Source: Hymenopus coronatus (taxonomy: Eukaryota; Arthropoda; Insecta; Mantodea; Hymenopodidae). Taken from it: a stretch of DNA of 64,000 nucleotides. The notes under the pieces were generated by a model. The model made no database searches, was not told where the DNA came from, and worked only from the letters and a program-made list of their open reading frames with translations. Positions 9,956 through 18,629 of this stretch are shown piece after piece. Made by a program: the position numbers and the translations under genes. The number at the start of each line of letters is the position of its first letter. The stretch's first letter is position 1. The DNA is taken from positions 149,444,129-149,508,128 of the forward strand of contig CM060890.1 in NCBI GenBank assembly GCA_030762935.1, written 5' to 3'.

Positions 9956-10945
9956 TTTTTACTTTTCAGCAAGCATCCCTTCGTTAATGAATTGTTCCAA
10001 TTTTAGTTTGTAAATTTGTGAATACTTAGTGTTTTTCCTAGGTGATTAGTACTCACTGATCACTTCACAAATTTAATATAACAAGTATCACCACTACTCA
10101 GGGACTGTGGAAGATAGGTGACTACTCAATTATAAGAAACTACTCCTAGCGAGCGCCTTGTTTGTGACAAGGTGTTGGGAATACCGAGAGATTGCGACTT
10201 CACCGAAACATTCAACATGACTGTACACTTCAGGTATCATTCATTATCTTGAGAAAAGAAAAACATTAAGTACATTTCTGTGGAGATTTTACATTTTTTA
10301 ATTAGCCGGAAGTAGAAAAGCAATGTCCAAAAATTAAGATCTTTTATAGAAATAGACATGTGCCGAAGTTGGGTGCACGACATTTTCTCCAGTGCAAGTG
10401 GAATACAGTTACGACATGTTGCATCAACGTGTTTCTTTAACCGCCGAAATGTTCAACTCGTCCCTAGGCGCGATCCCCTGCGCTAGGCTTTAGCGAGCGT
10501 GGTCAAAATGGCCAGCTGGGGAAGCCGGAGACTCGGAGCTTATGGGTTGGGCCCGGCGGTGTCGCTGGCGTTCGATCTGAAATTGTTCCGTTGTCATTCG
10601 GACCTGGTCGTCCTTTGGAACTCTCACCCTCAAGGGTCGCGCAAGTCATAATTAATGGATGATGAAGTGCATTTATTGAAATACCTGTATGCACACATTG
10701 ATCTTCATTAATCGCACGGGTCCACAAGACAGTACGTGCTTTTGTAATACACAAAGAGTAAGCAATATTAAAAAGAAAACATGAAGAGAGAACACGACAA
10801 TAAACGTATAAAAATATTCAAATACAGCAAGTTAAATTTAAAACACAGAATAAACTGTATTCCGATATATTAATGTACTCTATTATAGTAGACAAATACT
10901 CTTAAGAGAAATATATACACACAATACTAACAACACAGCAACACA
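9956..10945. other. Unassigned sequence with a GC-rich patch
   Basis: I recognise no gene here. A GC-rich patch at about 10495-10650 stands out against AT-rich flanks. On the - strand, 10754-10503 has an 83-codon frame rich in Pro and Gly with no recognised motif. It could be part of an exon or of an unknown repeat; the sequence alone does not decide. Confidence 0.35.
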
Positions 10946-10959
10946 ATGACCGAAAAGTT

Positions 10960-11165
10960 TGATGATTGCGCCGTGGTCAAATGGTTAGATCTCCAAGCAA
11001 CCGCATGTGAGATTTGTGCAGAAAGCAGCGCAGTGGCGGATTTACTCTGGTTTCCCCCGCCATCTCATTCCAACGGTGCTACATCTTCATTCCAAGTATC
11101 ATCAGTGTCATCGCCTGCGGTGCCACTTGTAGTAAAAGCGGGCGTTAAACAATATAGATATATAT
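10960..11165 (+). mobile_element. tRNA-derived SINE-like element with TA tail
   Basis: A perfect A-box match TGGTCAAATGG lies at 10974-10984 inside a tRNA-like start (CCGTGGTCAAATGGTTAGA). A GC-richer body of about 140 bp follows, ending in a GGTGC...GTAAAAGC...GTTAAAC segment reminiscent of insect SINE 3' ends, then a TA microsatellite at 11157-11174. No good B-box is visible. Ends and target duplication are not resolved. The 79-codon open frame through it is incidental. Confidence 0.5.
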
Positions 11166-11174
11166 ATATATATA

Positions 11175-11547
11175 TTAAAATATAATCACTTTTTATCTCT
11201 TTATCGCTTCCCTATTATCAGCGTTCTCAGATCTCGGCTGTTTCACCTTAAGTAGACATTTGCTTGTCCGTGTTTTCCGTGCCTGCCAGTAGTGCCCAAC
11301 ATACTCCTAACTATTCGCGGTGGTAAAGAATCGCGGTAAAATCATTTCCCTCCATTCCTCAGTACCCCTACATTTTGCCAAAATATGTGTCCACGAATCT
11401 TCCTCCTGGCGAATGGGGTAGATTCTCATAACGTTCTCGTCAGAAATTTTTATCATCCGCCATGTTCATAGTGTAATCCAGTAAGTGCTGTGATCGACTC
11501 AGTTTCTGTGAATAATACTAATTTGAATGTGATAATATAAGACCTTT
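11175..11547. other. Unassigned spacer before the 60-bp minisatellite
   Basis: Mixed-composition sequence with no recognisable gene or element. Confidence 0.4.
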
Positions 11548-12735
11548 GAAGAGTCGGAGCTGGAGTCCGTTTGTATATTGCTGGCTTGTGAAGCGGATCC
11601 TTGCTCTGAAGAATCGGAGCTTGAGTCCGTTTGTGTATTGCTGCTCTGTGAAGCGGATCCTCGCTCTGAAGAGTCGGAGCTTGAGTCCGTTTGTTTAATG
11701 CTGGGTTGTGAAGCGGATCCTCGCTTTGAACTCTCGGAGCTTGAGCCCGTTTGTTTATTGCTGGGTTGTGAAGCGGATACTCGCTCAGAAGAGTCGGAGC
11801 TTGAGCCCGTTTGTTTAATGCTGGGTTGTGAAGCGGATCCTTGGTTTGGAGAGTCGGAGCTTGAGCCCGTTTGTTTATTGCTGCATTGTGAAGCGGACCC
11901 TCGCTCTGAAGAGTCGGAATTTGAGCCAGTTTGTTAATGCTGGGTTCTAAAGCGGATCTTCGGTTTGAAGAGACGGAGCTTGGGCCCGTTTGTTTATTGC
12001 TGGCTTATGAAGCGGATCTTCGGTTTGAAGAGTCGGAGCTTCAGCCCATTTGTTTATTGCTGGATTGTGAAGCGGATCCTCTCTTGGAAGAGTCATAGCT
12101 TGAGCCCGTTTGTTTATTGCTGGGCTGTGAAGCGGATCTTCGGTTTGAAGAGTCGGAGCTTGGGCCCGTTTTTTAATGCTGGATTGTGAAGCGGATCCTC
12201 TCTTGGAAGAGTCGGAGCTTGAGCCCGTTTGTTAATGCTGGGTTGTGTAGCGGATCTTCGGTTTGAAGAGTCGGAGCTTGAGCCCGTTTGTTTAATGCTG
12301 GGGTTGTGAAGCGGATCTTCGGTTTGAAGAGTCGGAGCTTGAGCCCGTTTGTTTAATGCTGGGTTGTGAAGCGGATCTTCAGTTTGAAGAGTCGGAGCTT
12401 GAGCACATTTGTTTATTGCTGGATTGTGAAGCGGATCCTCTCTTGGAAGAGTCGGAGCTTGAGCCCGTTTGTTAATGCTGGGTTGTGAAGCGGATCTTCG
12501 GTTTGAAGAGTCGGAGCTTGGGCCCGTTTGTTTATTGCTGGCTTATAAAGGGGATCTTCGGTTTGAAGAGTCGGAGCTTGAGCCCATTTGTTTATTGCTG
12601 GATTATGAAGCGGATCCTCTCTTGGAAGAGTCGGAGCTTGAGCCCGTTTGTTAATGCTGGGTTGTGAAGCGGATCTTTGGTTTGAAGAGTCGGAGCTTGG
12701 GCCCGTTTGTTTATTGCTGGCTTATGAAGCGAACC
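11548..12735 (+). repeat. 60-bp minisatellite, about 20 units
   Basis: GAGTCGGAGCTTGAGCCCGT or a close variant recurs at 11551, 11611, 11671, 11731, 11791, 11851, 11911, 11970, 12030, 12090, 12150, 12209, 12268, 12329, 12389, 12449, 12508, 12568, 12628 and 12687. The first seven units are exactly 60 bp and read as a 20-residue acidic repeat (CEADPRSEESELEPVCLLLG) without stops. Later units are often 59 bp and shift the frame. The later part has a three-unit superperiod: 12001-12180 resembles 12541-12720, each with one unit carrying GGATCCTCTCTTGG. No start codon or upstream exon supports translation. Confidence 0.9.
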
Positions 12736-12888
12736 TCGCCAGTCGTGTATATTTACACAAGGACACATTAATCGCTTCAACCTACGCCACGGTCTGCCTT
12801 TTAAAACATGTTTATGGGCCATTGAACTTTCTTTTCCGTCAGACAGAATGTGCTCCCAACAAATTCTATAGGAACCTACCTTCGCTTC
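12736..12888. other. Short unassigned spacer
   Basis: Sequence between the minisatellite and a degenerate Helentron-like copy. Nothing is recognised in it. Confidence 0.4.
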
Positions 12889-13376
12889 CATTCACATGAC
12901 TTTCTCTACTTATTCTAAACAAGAGATCACTTCATGCTGATTGAGATAAACACTAACGGAAACATGTATTACGATTTCCCGGTTAAGAAATTAAAACCAA
13001 CAATTGGAACGTCTCGGAAACGGTTAATCCCACAAAAGTATGTGAGTGTTAAGTTTTATTAGTTATCAAAAGTCAGCAATAATGAACAGGACTTGAGAGA
13101 CCATTCCCAGGTATATATTTCTTTTGGCACGAAATATTTTAAACATGTATGTTAATCAATATCACGTATTTTTGAGAAAGTAATTTTTTTAAAAAAAATG
13201 TTTCGTTTCAGATGAGTAAATTTTCTTGAAAATCTTAGTGTCGCACTCTTGGAAGATGCTGATTTAAATATGAAGTTTTGTATTTAATCTAATTTTGGTT
13301 TTTCAGGGAACCTCAAAACAGATCGTGGTATCGAATTTTTGGGTGGATTACAATACCTTGTGTATCTATTGCGATG
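12889..13376 (-). mobile_element. Degenerate, internally deleted Helentron-like copy
   Basis: The complement of the family's 3' end (TTCCATTCACATGACTTTCTC) is at about 12889-12909. The complement of its 5' portion appears at about 13120-13376, including GGTATCGAATTTTTGGGTGG. The middle is missing or too diverged to align by eye. The far terminus is not clear. Confidence 0.5.
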
Positions 13377-13506
13377 TGCCATTTCCTTAAATGGGACTTC
13401 ATCAAAAGGCTTAGTGGATGCGTGACCAACTCTATCTTGTTCTGGGCACAGGTACAGTGTGTCAATTGGCAGTTTATAACATCTGCAACAGAAACCAATA
13501 ACACAA

Positions 13507-14365
13507 ATCTCATGTGTTCCATTCACATGACTTTCTCTGCAACAAATATTGTTAAAAAGCTATTGCTAGTCGAGAAAAAATTAGCAGAAATAGTCTTATT
13601 ACTTGCTTCCTTGTAAGTAGAAGCGAAATAAGGGAGTATCATAGGTTAAAGTGATAGTCAAACGTTGGTTGCTATGTGACTGAAGTTCCTGGTTTGTATG
13701 GAAAAGAGTTGAGAAATTCCTGTATGAGAAAAGTATGTTTTTTAAAGCTGAAACCAAAAAGAAGGAATATCTCAAAAACAATAAACTCCACGAAAAAAAA
13801 TGTATATAACATAAATTGTATGTTTTAATATGCTCTACATTTTTGTGTGATAAGTTTTTGTCCATCTCTTACGGTTTAGCAGTTATGTAAAATTCCGTAA
13901 AATTCATCCAGAATAAAGTAGTCTTTAGAGGATATTCCCAGACATACATTTTATTTATCAGGTAAATATCTTTAATGTATCATATTTTAATCAAAATCGT
14001 TAGAGCCATTTTTGAGAACATAAACATTTTCGAAAACATTTCCATGTAAAGGGTAGTTTGGGGTGGGGTAATTTTTCTGAAAATCTTCGTGTTGCATCCC
14101 TGGAAGATACTAAACTTAAATACCAAGTTTGGTATTTTACCGATTTTTCATTTTTGAGTTATCGTGGTCACGGACACACGGACCTGTTTCTGAAAATGCT
14201 TTATTTTTGGATGCAGGGGACCCTAAAACATATTTCCGGTGAAATCTCGGTATCGAATTTTTGGGTGCAATACAATACCTTCTCTATACACTATGTTATC
14301 GAATTTTTGGGTGCAATACAATACCTTCTCTATACACTATGTACATAGTACGTGTAGAGTAGAGT
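13507..14365 (-). mobile_element. Helentron-like element, near-full copy, - strand
   Basis: The 3' end (on the + strand ATCTCATGTGTTCCATTCAC, 13507-13526) has the family hairpin and the subterminal ACTTTCTCTGC. The body follows the 853-bp family through GATATTCCCAGA and the T-rich centre to GGTATCGAATTTTTGGGTGC. The 5' hairpin region around 14325-14365 is degraded. The TG microsatellite is nearly lost (about 14166-14185). It also carries a private 46-bp tandem duplication. Confidence 0.65.
14251..14342. repeat. 46-bp tandem duplication inside the Helentron-like copy
   Basis: TATCGAATTTTTGGGTGCAA begins at 14251 and again at 14297. The two 46-bp copies look identical, so the duplication is younger than the element's insertion. 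Confidence 0.9.
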
Positions 14366-14699
14366 AGGTAATTGATAACAATTAATATAATACATAAACA
14401 TCTAATATTAAATATAATTTTGATAAATATATAGGTTCAGATGTTTTAAAGTTATTTAGGTTAAGTTATTAGTCTGACAACTGTATATTTATTTTATTTT
14501 GTAAAATAAAAAAGAATGTTTGTTAATAAATGAAATAAAGTGTGAGATATTTGCCCCGGTGTAAGCAATTAGAAGTTGGGGTATAGTGTACAGATGTTAT
14601 TTTTATTTTTTTATAACGTAAACTAACTTCCCATCTGAGGCTAGCAAGAAAAGGGATACAACCAGCACGACGTAGTTGCCAGAAGTGACTCAAGAAAAC
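14366..14699. other. AT-rich spacer and probable SINE 3' portion
   Basis: AT-rich to about 14530. The part from about 14590 to 14699 may be the 3' body of the SINE that follows, read on the - strand, but I could not set its end. No gene is seen. Confidence 0.35.
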
Positions 14700-14882
14700 A
14701 CACTTACATAAAGATACATTGGATATGTAGAGTCCGACTGAAATATTCAATGCCGCAGCCGGGAATTGAACCACGGATCCCCCGATTTCTAGCAGGTTGC
14801 CTCACCACTGATGACATTCCGGCACGGCATTGAATTCCTCGACTAATTCGCAAGTTTCCCGGTTAACCACATGGAGATCTCA
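14700..14882 (-). mobile_element. tRNA-derived SINE, relative of the satellite founder
   Basis: On the - strand there is a GTGGTTAACCGGGAAAC segment (complement of 14854-14870), then a linker ending near 14822, then a tRNA-like head. The head has a perfect B-box GGTTCAATTCC (complement of 14763-14773) and a weak A-box. A body follows with GTCGGACTCTACATATCCA (14717-14735). GTGGTT occurs twice, as AACCAC on + at 14769-14774 and 14865-14870, 96 bp apart. The 96 bp between them align with the 105-bp satellite monomer; for example GACTAATTCGCAAGTTTCCC (14841-14860) matches AACTGACTCGCATGTTTCCT. The body also matches the left edge of the array. Outer ends are not resolved. Confidence 0.8.
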
Positions 14883-14884
14883 AA

Positions 14885-15306
14885 TTATTTTGAGATGATA
14901 TTCCCCAACTGAGTGAATCTAGCTATCCAACTCCTGTGCTACACACGAAAAGAAGAGAAAAAAAAAACAACAACATTAAATTAATATTGTCAACATCATT
15001 GGAACATCTAAAACGGATGTTTATCGAATAATACAGGAATTTGGGTCTAGAGTCTAGAACAGCGCTTCCAAACGCAGGAAAACCTTAGGAGCAGGACCTG
15101 GCAGGTGAAATGTGGCAATGGGTATTTCTTTAGATAAAACGAATGTTTTTATTACCATCGAGTGGGCCAAAGTGATGCTCCAACTTCATTCGAGAGAACA
15201 TGGAAAAGTTTTCCAAGGGATTCATGTTACTGCTCTCGGGGAAACTTGGCATTCAGAGGATTGTCAATAATAAAAACTAATGCAGCCTGTTGTCATAGGA
15301 ATATTA
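14885..15306. other. Unassigned sequence before the 85/105-bp repeat
   Basis: Nothing recognised. A short A-rich stretch lies near 14957-14975. The final part grades into a diverged first unit of the following tandem repeat. Confidence 0.4.
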
Positions 15307-16056
15307 TGGACCCAATTTTTTATGGTGATTCCCCAGTTGGTGTGGTGATGATGCCCCAAATGTTTGTATCCACAGCGACCAGCATTACTACCATAGGAAA
15401 GCTGTAGAAACAGACCCAATTTTGGATGAAGGAGTTCCCCAGTTGTATGGTGAAGATACACCAAATGTCTGTATCCACAGCAACCAGCATTACTACAGAC
15501 CGAATTTTGGATGAAGGAATTCCTCAGTTGTATGGTGAAGATACACCAAATGTCTGTATCCACAGCGACCAGCATTACTTCCATAGGAAAGCTGTAGAAA
15601 CAGACCCAATTTTGGATGAAGGAGTTCCCCAGTTGTATGGTGAAGATACACCAAATGTCTGTATCCACAGCGACCAGCATTACTACCATAGGAAAGCTGT
15701 AGAAACAGACCCAATTTTGGATGAAGGAGTTCCCCAGTTGTATGGTGAAGATACACCAAATGTCTGTATCCACAGCAACCAGCATTACTACAGACCGAAT
15801 TTTGGATGAAGGAATTCCCCAGTTGTATGGTGAAGATACACCAAATGTCTGTATCCACAGCGACCAGCATTACTTCCATAGGAAAGCTGTGGAAACAGAC
15901 CCAATTTTGGATGAAGGAATTCCCCAGTTGTGTGGTGAAGATACACCAAATGTTTGTATCCACAGCAACCAGCATTACTACCATAGGAAACAGTTGTATG
16001 GTGAAGGTACACCAAATGTTTGTATCCACAGCAACCAGCATTACTACCATAGGAAA
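15307..16056. repeat. Tandem repeat with alternating 85- and 105-bp units
   Basis: AGTTGTATGGTGAAG or a one-base variant occurs at 15441, 15526, 15631, 15736, 15821, 15926 and 15992, giving spacings of 85, 105, 105, 85, 105 and 66. The 85-bp form lacks the CATAGGAAAGCTGTAGAAA segment. A diverged unit starts near 15307. The 85-105-105 block is itself reused, which points to higher-order duplication. Long open frames on both strands follow from repeat composition and are not evidence of a protein. Confidence 0.9.
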
Positions 16057-16359
16057 CAGGTGTCAGCGTGATACCATTTTTGAAGTCACCAGATGTCTCA
16101 GCAATGCCTACTGAAACTGCGCCTTGCTTCTTGGCGTCCTATTCTTAGATGCAGTCTCCTACAATGGAAATTGCGCTGCAGAGCCTGGATATCACACCGA
16201 ACTTGATACGTGGAGCCGAAAGGATATTTCGCCATGAAAAAACGGCAAAGTTTTGATCTCAGAAAATTAAATTTGCAACCAAAGTGAACAGGACAGTTAC
16301 CAAAGAGAACAACTTTACCATCTACCACTGTATGTGAACGTTTTTGGTTATTATCATGG
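16057..16359. other. Unassigned spacer
   Basis: No gene or known element is recognised between the tandem repeat and the Helentron-like cluster. Confidence 0.4.
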
Positions 16360-16464
16360 TACTTGGTACAGATGGTATTGTATTGTACCCAAAAATTCAA
16401 TACCGGTATTTAACCGGAAACATATATTTTGAGACCCCCTGAATAAAAAAAAAAAAACTATTTT
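16360..16464 (+). mobile_element. Helentron-like 5' fragment (oldest of a nest)
   Basis: Contains the family's 5' region (TACCCAAAAATTCAATACCG, then a segment like the family's GGGTCCCC) and ends CTATTTT, immediately before the start of another copy at 16465. The sequence just after that copy, TTTGAAAACTTT from 18171, could be its continuation, since the family reads CATTTTCAAAAAAAGG here. That would make it the host of the next copy. Confidence 0.5.
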
Positions 16465-18170
16465 ACTTTTTCTAGACGTACTATGTGCATAGTATATTGA
16501 GGAAGTATTGTATTCCACCCAAAAATTCGATACCGAGATTTCACCAGAAATACATCTTTTAGGGCCCCCTGAATCCAAAAATGCATTTTTACAAAAAGAT
16601 CCGTGTGTGTGTCTGTCTGCCTGTCTGTCTGTGCACAGCATAGCTCAAAACCGAAACGACCGTTAAATACCAGACTTGGTATTTAAGTTTGGTATCTTCC
16701 AAGGAGGCGACACGAATATTTACAAGAAAATCGCCACACCCCAAACTACCCATTAGAAAGAGGAATTTTCGAAAATGTTGATTTTCAAAAAATTGGCTGT
16801 AACGATTTTGATTTAAATGGCATATATTAAAGTAATTTCCATCACAAATAAAATGTACGAGTATCTTGAATTTTCTGGGAATAGCTTTTGAAGACCTGTT
16901 TATTCTGAATGAATTTTGCATAACTGGTAAACCGCAAGAAATAAACAAAAACTTTAGCACTCCTTATAAGACACCATTTATGCCGTATACATTTTTACTT
17001 TCTCCATACGCATTATGTACATAGTGTATAGAGAAAGTATTGCACTCCACCCAAAAATTCGATACCGAGATTTCACCGTAAATATATGTTTTAGGGTCCC
17101 CAATATTCAAAAAAAGCATTTTCACAAAAAGGTCCGTGTGTGTGTGTGTGTGTCCGTGTGTCCGTGTGCCTGTGAACACGATAACTCAAAAAGGAAAAGT
17201 CGGTAAAATACCAAACTTGGTACTTAAGTTTAGTATCTTCCAGGGATGCTAAACGAAGATTTTGAGAAAAATCCCTCCATCCCCAACTACCCTTTATATG
17301 GAACTTTTTCGAAAATTTTGATTTCTCAAAAATGGCTCTAACGATTTTGATTAAAATTTCGTATATTAAACATATTTAGCTGACAAAATGTATATCTTGA
17401 ATTTTCTGGGAATAGCCTCTGAAGAGTAGTTTATTCTGGATGAATTTTACTAAATTTTGGATAACTGCTAAACCGTAAGACATGGAAAAAACTTAGTACA
17501 CAAAAAATGTAGAGTACATTAAAACACACATTTTTTCATGGAGTTCGTCGTTTTTTAGACATTCCTTATTTTTGGTTTCTGCTATGAAAAACATACTTTT
17601 CTCACACAGGAACTTGTCAACTCCTATCCATATAAACAAAGGAACTTCATTGACATAGCAACCAGCTTTTGACTATCCCTTTAACCTACGGTTGTCCTTT
17701 ATTTCGCTTCTACTTACAAGGAAGCGAGTAATTATACTATTTCTGCTATTTTTTTCTGATTAGCATAAAGTAAATAGAAGTATAAACTTTTAAAGAATTA
17801 TTTGTTGCAGGGATATGGAGAAAGTCATGTGAATGGTACACATCAGATTTTTTTTCCTGGAGCTGACCGTTTTTGAGGTATTCCTTGTTATAGGCTTCCG
17901 TATCAAAATACTTAAAAATGTCTCATACAGGGACTTGTCAACTCTTAGCCACGCAAACAAACGAATTTCAATCCCATAGCAACGATATTTTGAAACATTC
18001 GACTATCGCTCTAGTCTTGTATACACCATTATATAGCTTGTACTTAAATGGAAGCAGTTTCTGCTAGTGTTACCTTGATTACGATTATTAGATAGGAGAA
18101 TAAGCTTATAAAAAAACATAATTTATTACAGAGATGTAGAGAAACTCATCTGTGAATGGAACACCAGAAT
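16465..18170 (+). mobile_element. Helentron-like copy split by a younger copy
   Basis: The left part, 16465-16996, begins ACTTTTTCTAGACG after TTTT and follows the family to GCCGTATACATTTTT. The right part, about 17856-18170, resumes at CCTGGAGCTGACCG and ends GAACACCAGAAT followed by T's. Removing 16997-17848 and the duplicated T's gives ACATTTTT joined to CCTGGAG, which matches the uninterrupted family reading ACATTTTTTCATGGAG. It is more diverged than the inner copy, as expected for the older element. Its right end lies about 35 bp from the SINE remnant at the satellite edge. Confidence 0.7.
16997..17848 (+). mobile_element. Helentron-like element, full inner copy
   Basis: 852 bp, beginning ACTTTCTCCATACGC after a T-run and ending GGTACACATCAGAT before a T-run. 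The inverted subterminal copy TATGGAGAAAGT lies near 17815-17826 and pairs with the first 12 bp. The TG microsatellite is at about 17135-17165. It has no coding capacity. It closely matches 3773-4625 over its whole length, and its position inside another copy makes it the youngest of the cluster. Confidence 0.75.
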
Positions 18171-18204
18171 TTTGAAAACTTTCTTACAGCTGTCGTACAA
18201 GCAC

Positions 18205-18262
18205 AGGATGGATAGGTAGAGTCAGCTTGAAAAATGCAATACCATAGCCGGCATTTCAAGCA
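18205..18262 (-). mobile_element. SINE body remnant at the left edge of the satellite
   Basis: GGATAGGTAGAGTCAGCTTG (18210-18229), followed by an AATGCAATACCATAGCCGGC segment, aligns with GGATATGTAGAGTCCGACTG (14721-14740) and the AATGCCGCAGCCGG that follows. The degraded B-box region TTTCAAGCAC (18254-18263) matches TTGAACCAC in that SINE. The alignment runs without a break into the first satellite monomer, so the array starts inside a SINE of this family and keeps its 3' flank. Confidence 0.75.
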
Positions 18263-18351
18263 CAGATCTCCCAGTCTCTGGCTGTTACTCTAACAATTTA
18301 ACCACCATGGCAACATGCGAAGACAGTATTAAAACCCCAAATGACTCTCAT

Positions 18352-18365
18352 GTTTCCTAGGAAAC
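18352..18365. repeat. 14-bp perfect palindrome (first copy of the array-wide motif)
   Basis: GTTTCCTAGGAAAC equals its own reverse complement and recurs in most monomers at 105-bp spacing. The related SINE at 14854-14867 has only the imperfect GTTTCCCGGTTAAC, so symmetry was gained or perfected in the satellite. It contains the AvrII site CCTAGG. Confidence 0.9.
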
Positions 18366-18618
18366 CACAGATCTCCTAGCCTCAGGTAGTTACTATAAAC
18401 ACTTAACTACCACGGCAACATGCCAAGACAGTATTAAAACCCCAACTGACTCGCAAATTTCCTAGGATACCACAGATTACCCAATCTCTGGCTGTTACTC
18501 TAACAATTTAACTACCATGGCAACATGCTAAGACAGTATTAAAACCCCAAATAACTCGCATGCACTCGCATGTTTCCTAGGAAACCACAGATCTCCTAGT
18601 CTCAGGTAGTTACTCTAA

Positions 18619-18629
18619 CCACTTAGCTA
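18619..18629 (-). promoter_or_regulatory. Pol III A-box match in a class A monomer (representative)
   Basis: The - strand reads TAGCTAAGTGG, fitting TRGYNNARNGG at all 11 positions. It recurs in most class A monomers. The B-box that should lie downstream (GGTTCRANNCC) is replaced by GGTTTCCTAGG, so efficient Pol III transcription is not expected. This is a sequence match only. Confidence 0.5.

Noticed and set aside
11578..11937. Repeat-rich acidic protein gene
   Set aside because: The open frame lacks an ATG at its start, a stop lies just upstream, and the downstream units are out of frame.
13374..13616. Coding region on +
   Set aside because: It spans the junction of two Helentron-like copies and has no protein similarity I can recognise.
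15264..16114. Overlapping protein-coding genes of 100-185 codons on both strands
   Set aside because: They are all translations of the same tandem repeat unit and break where unit length changes.
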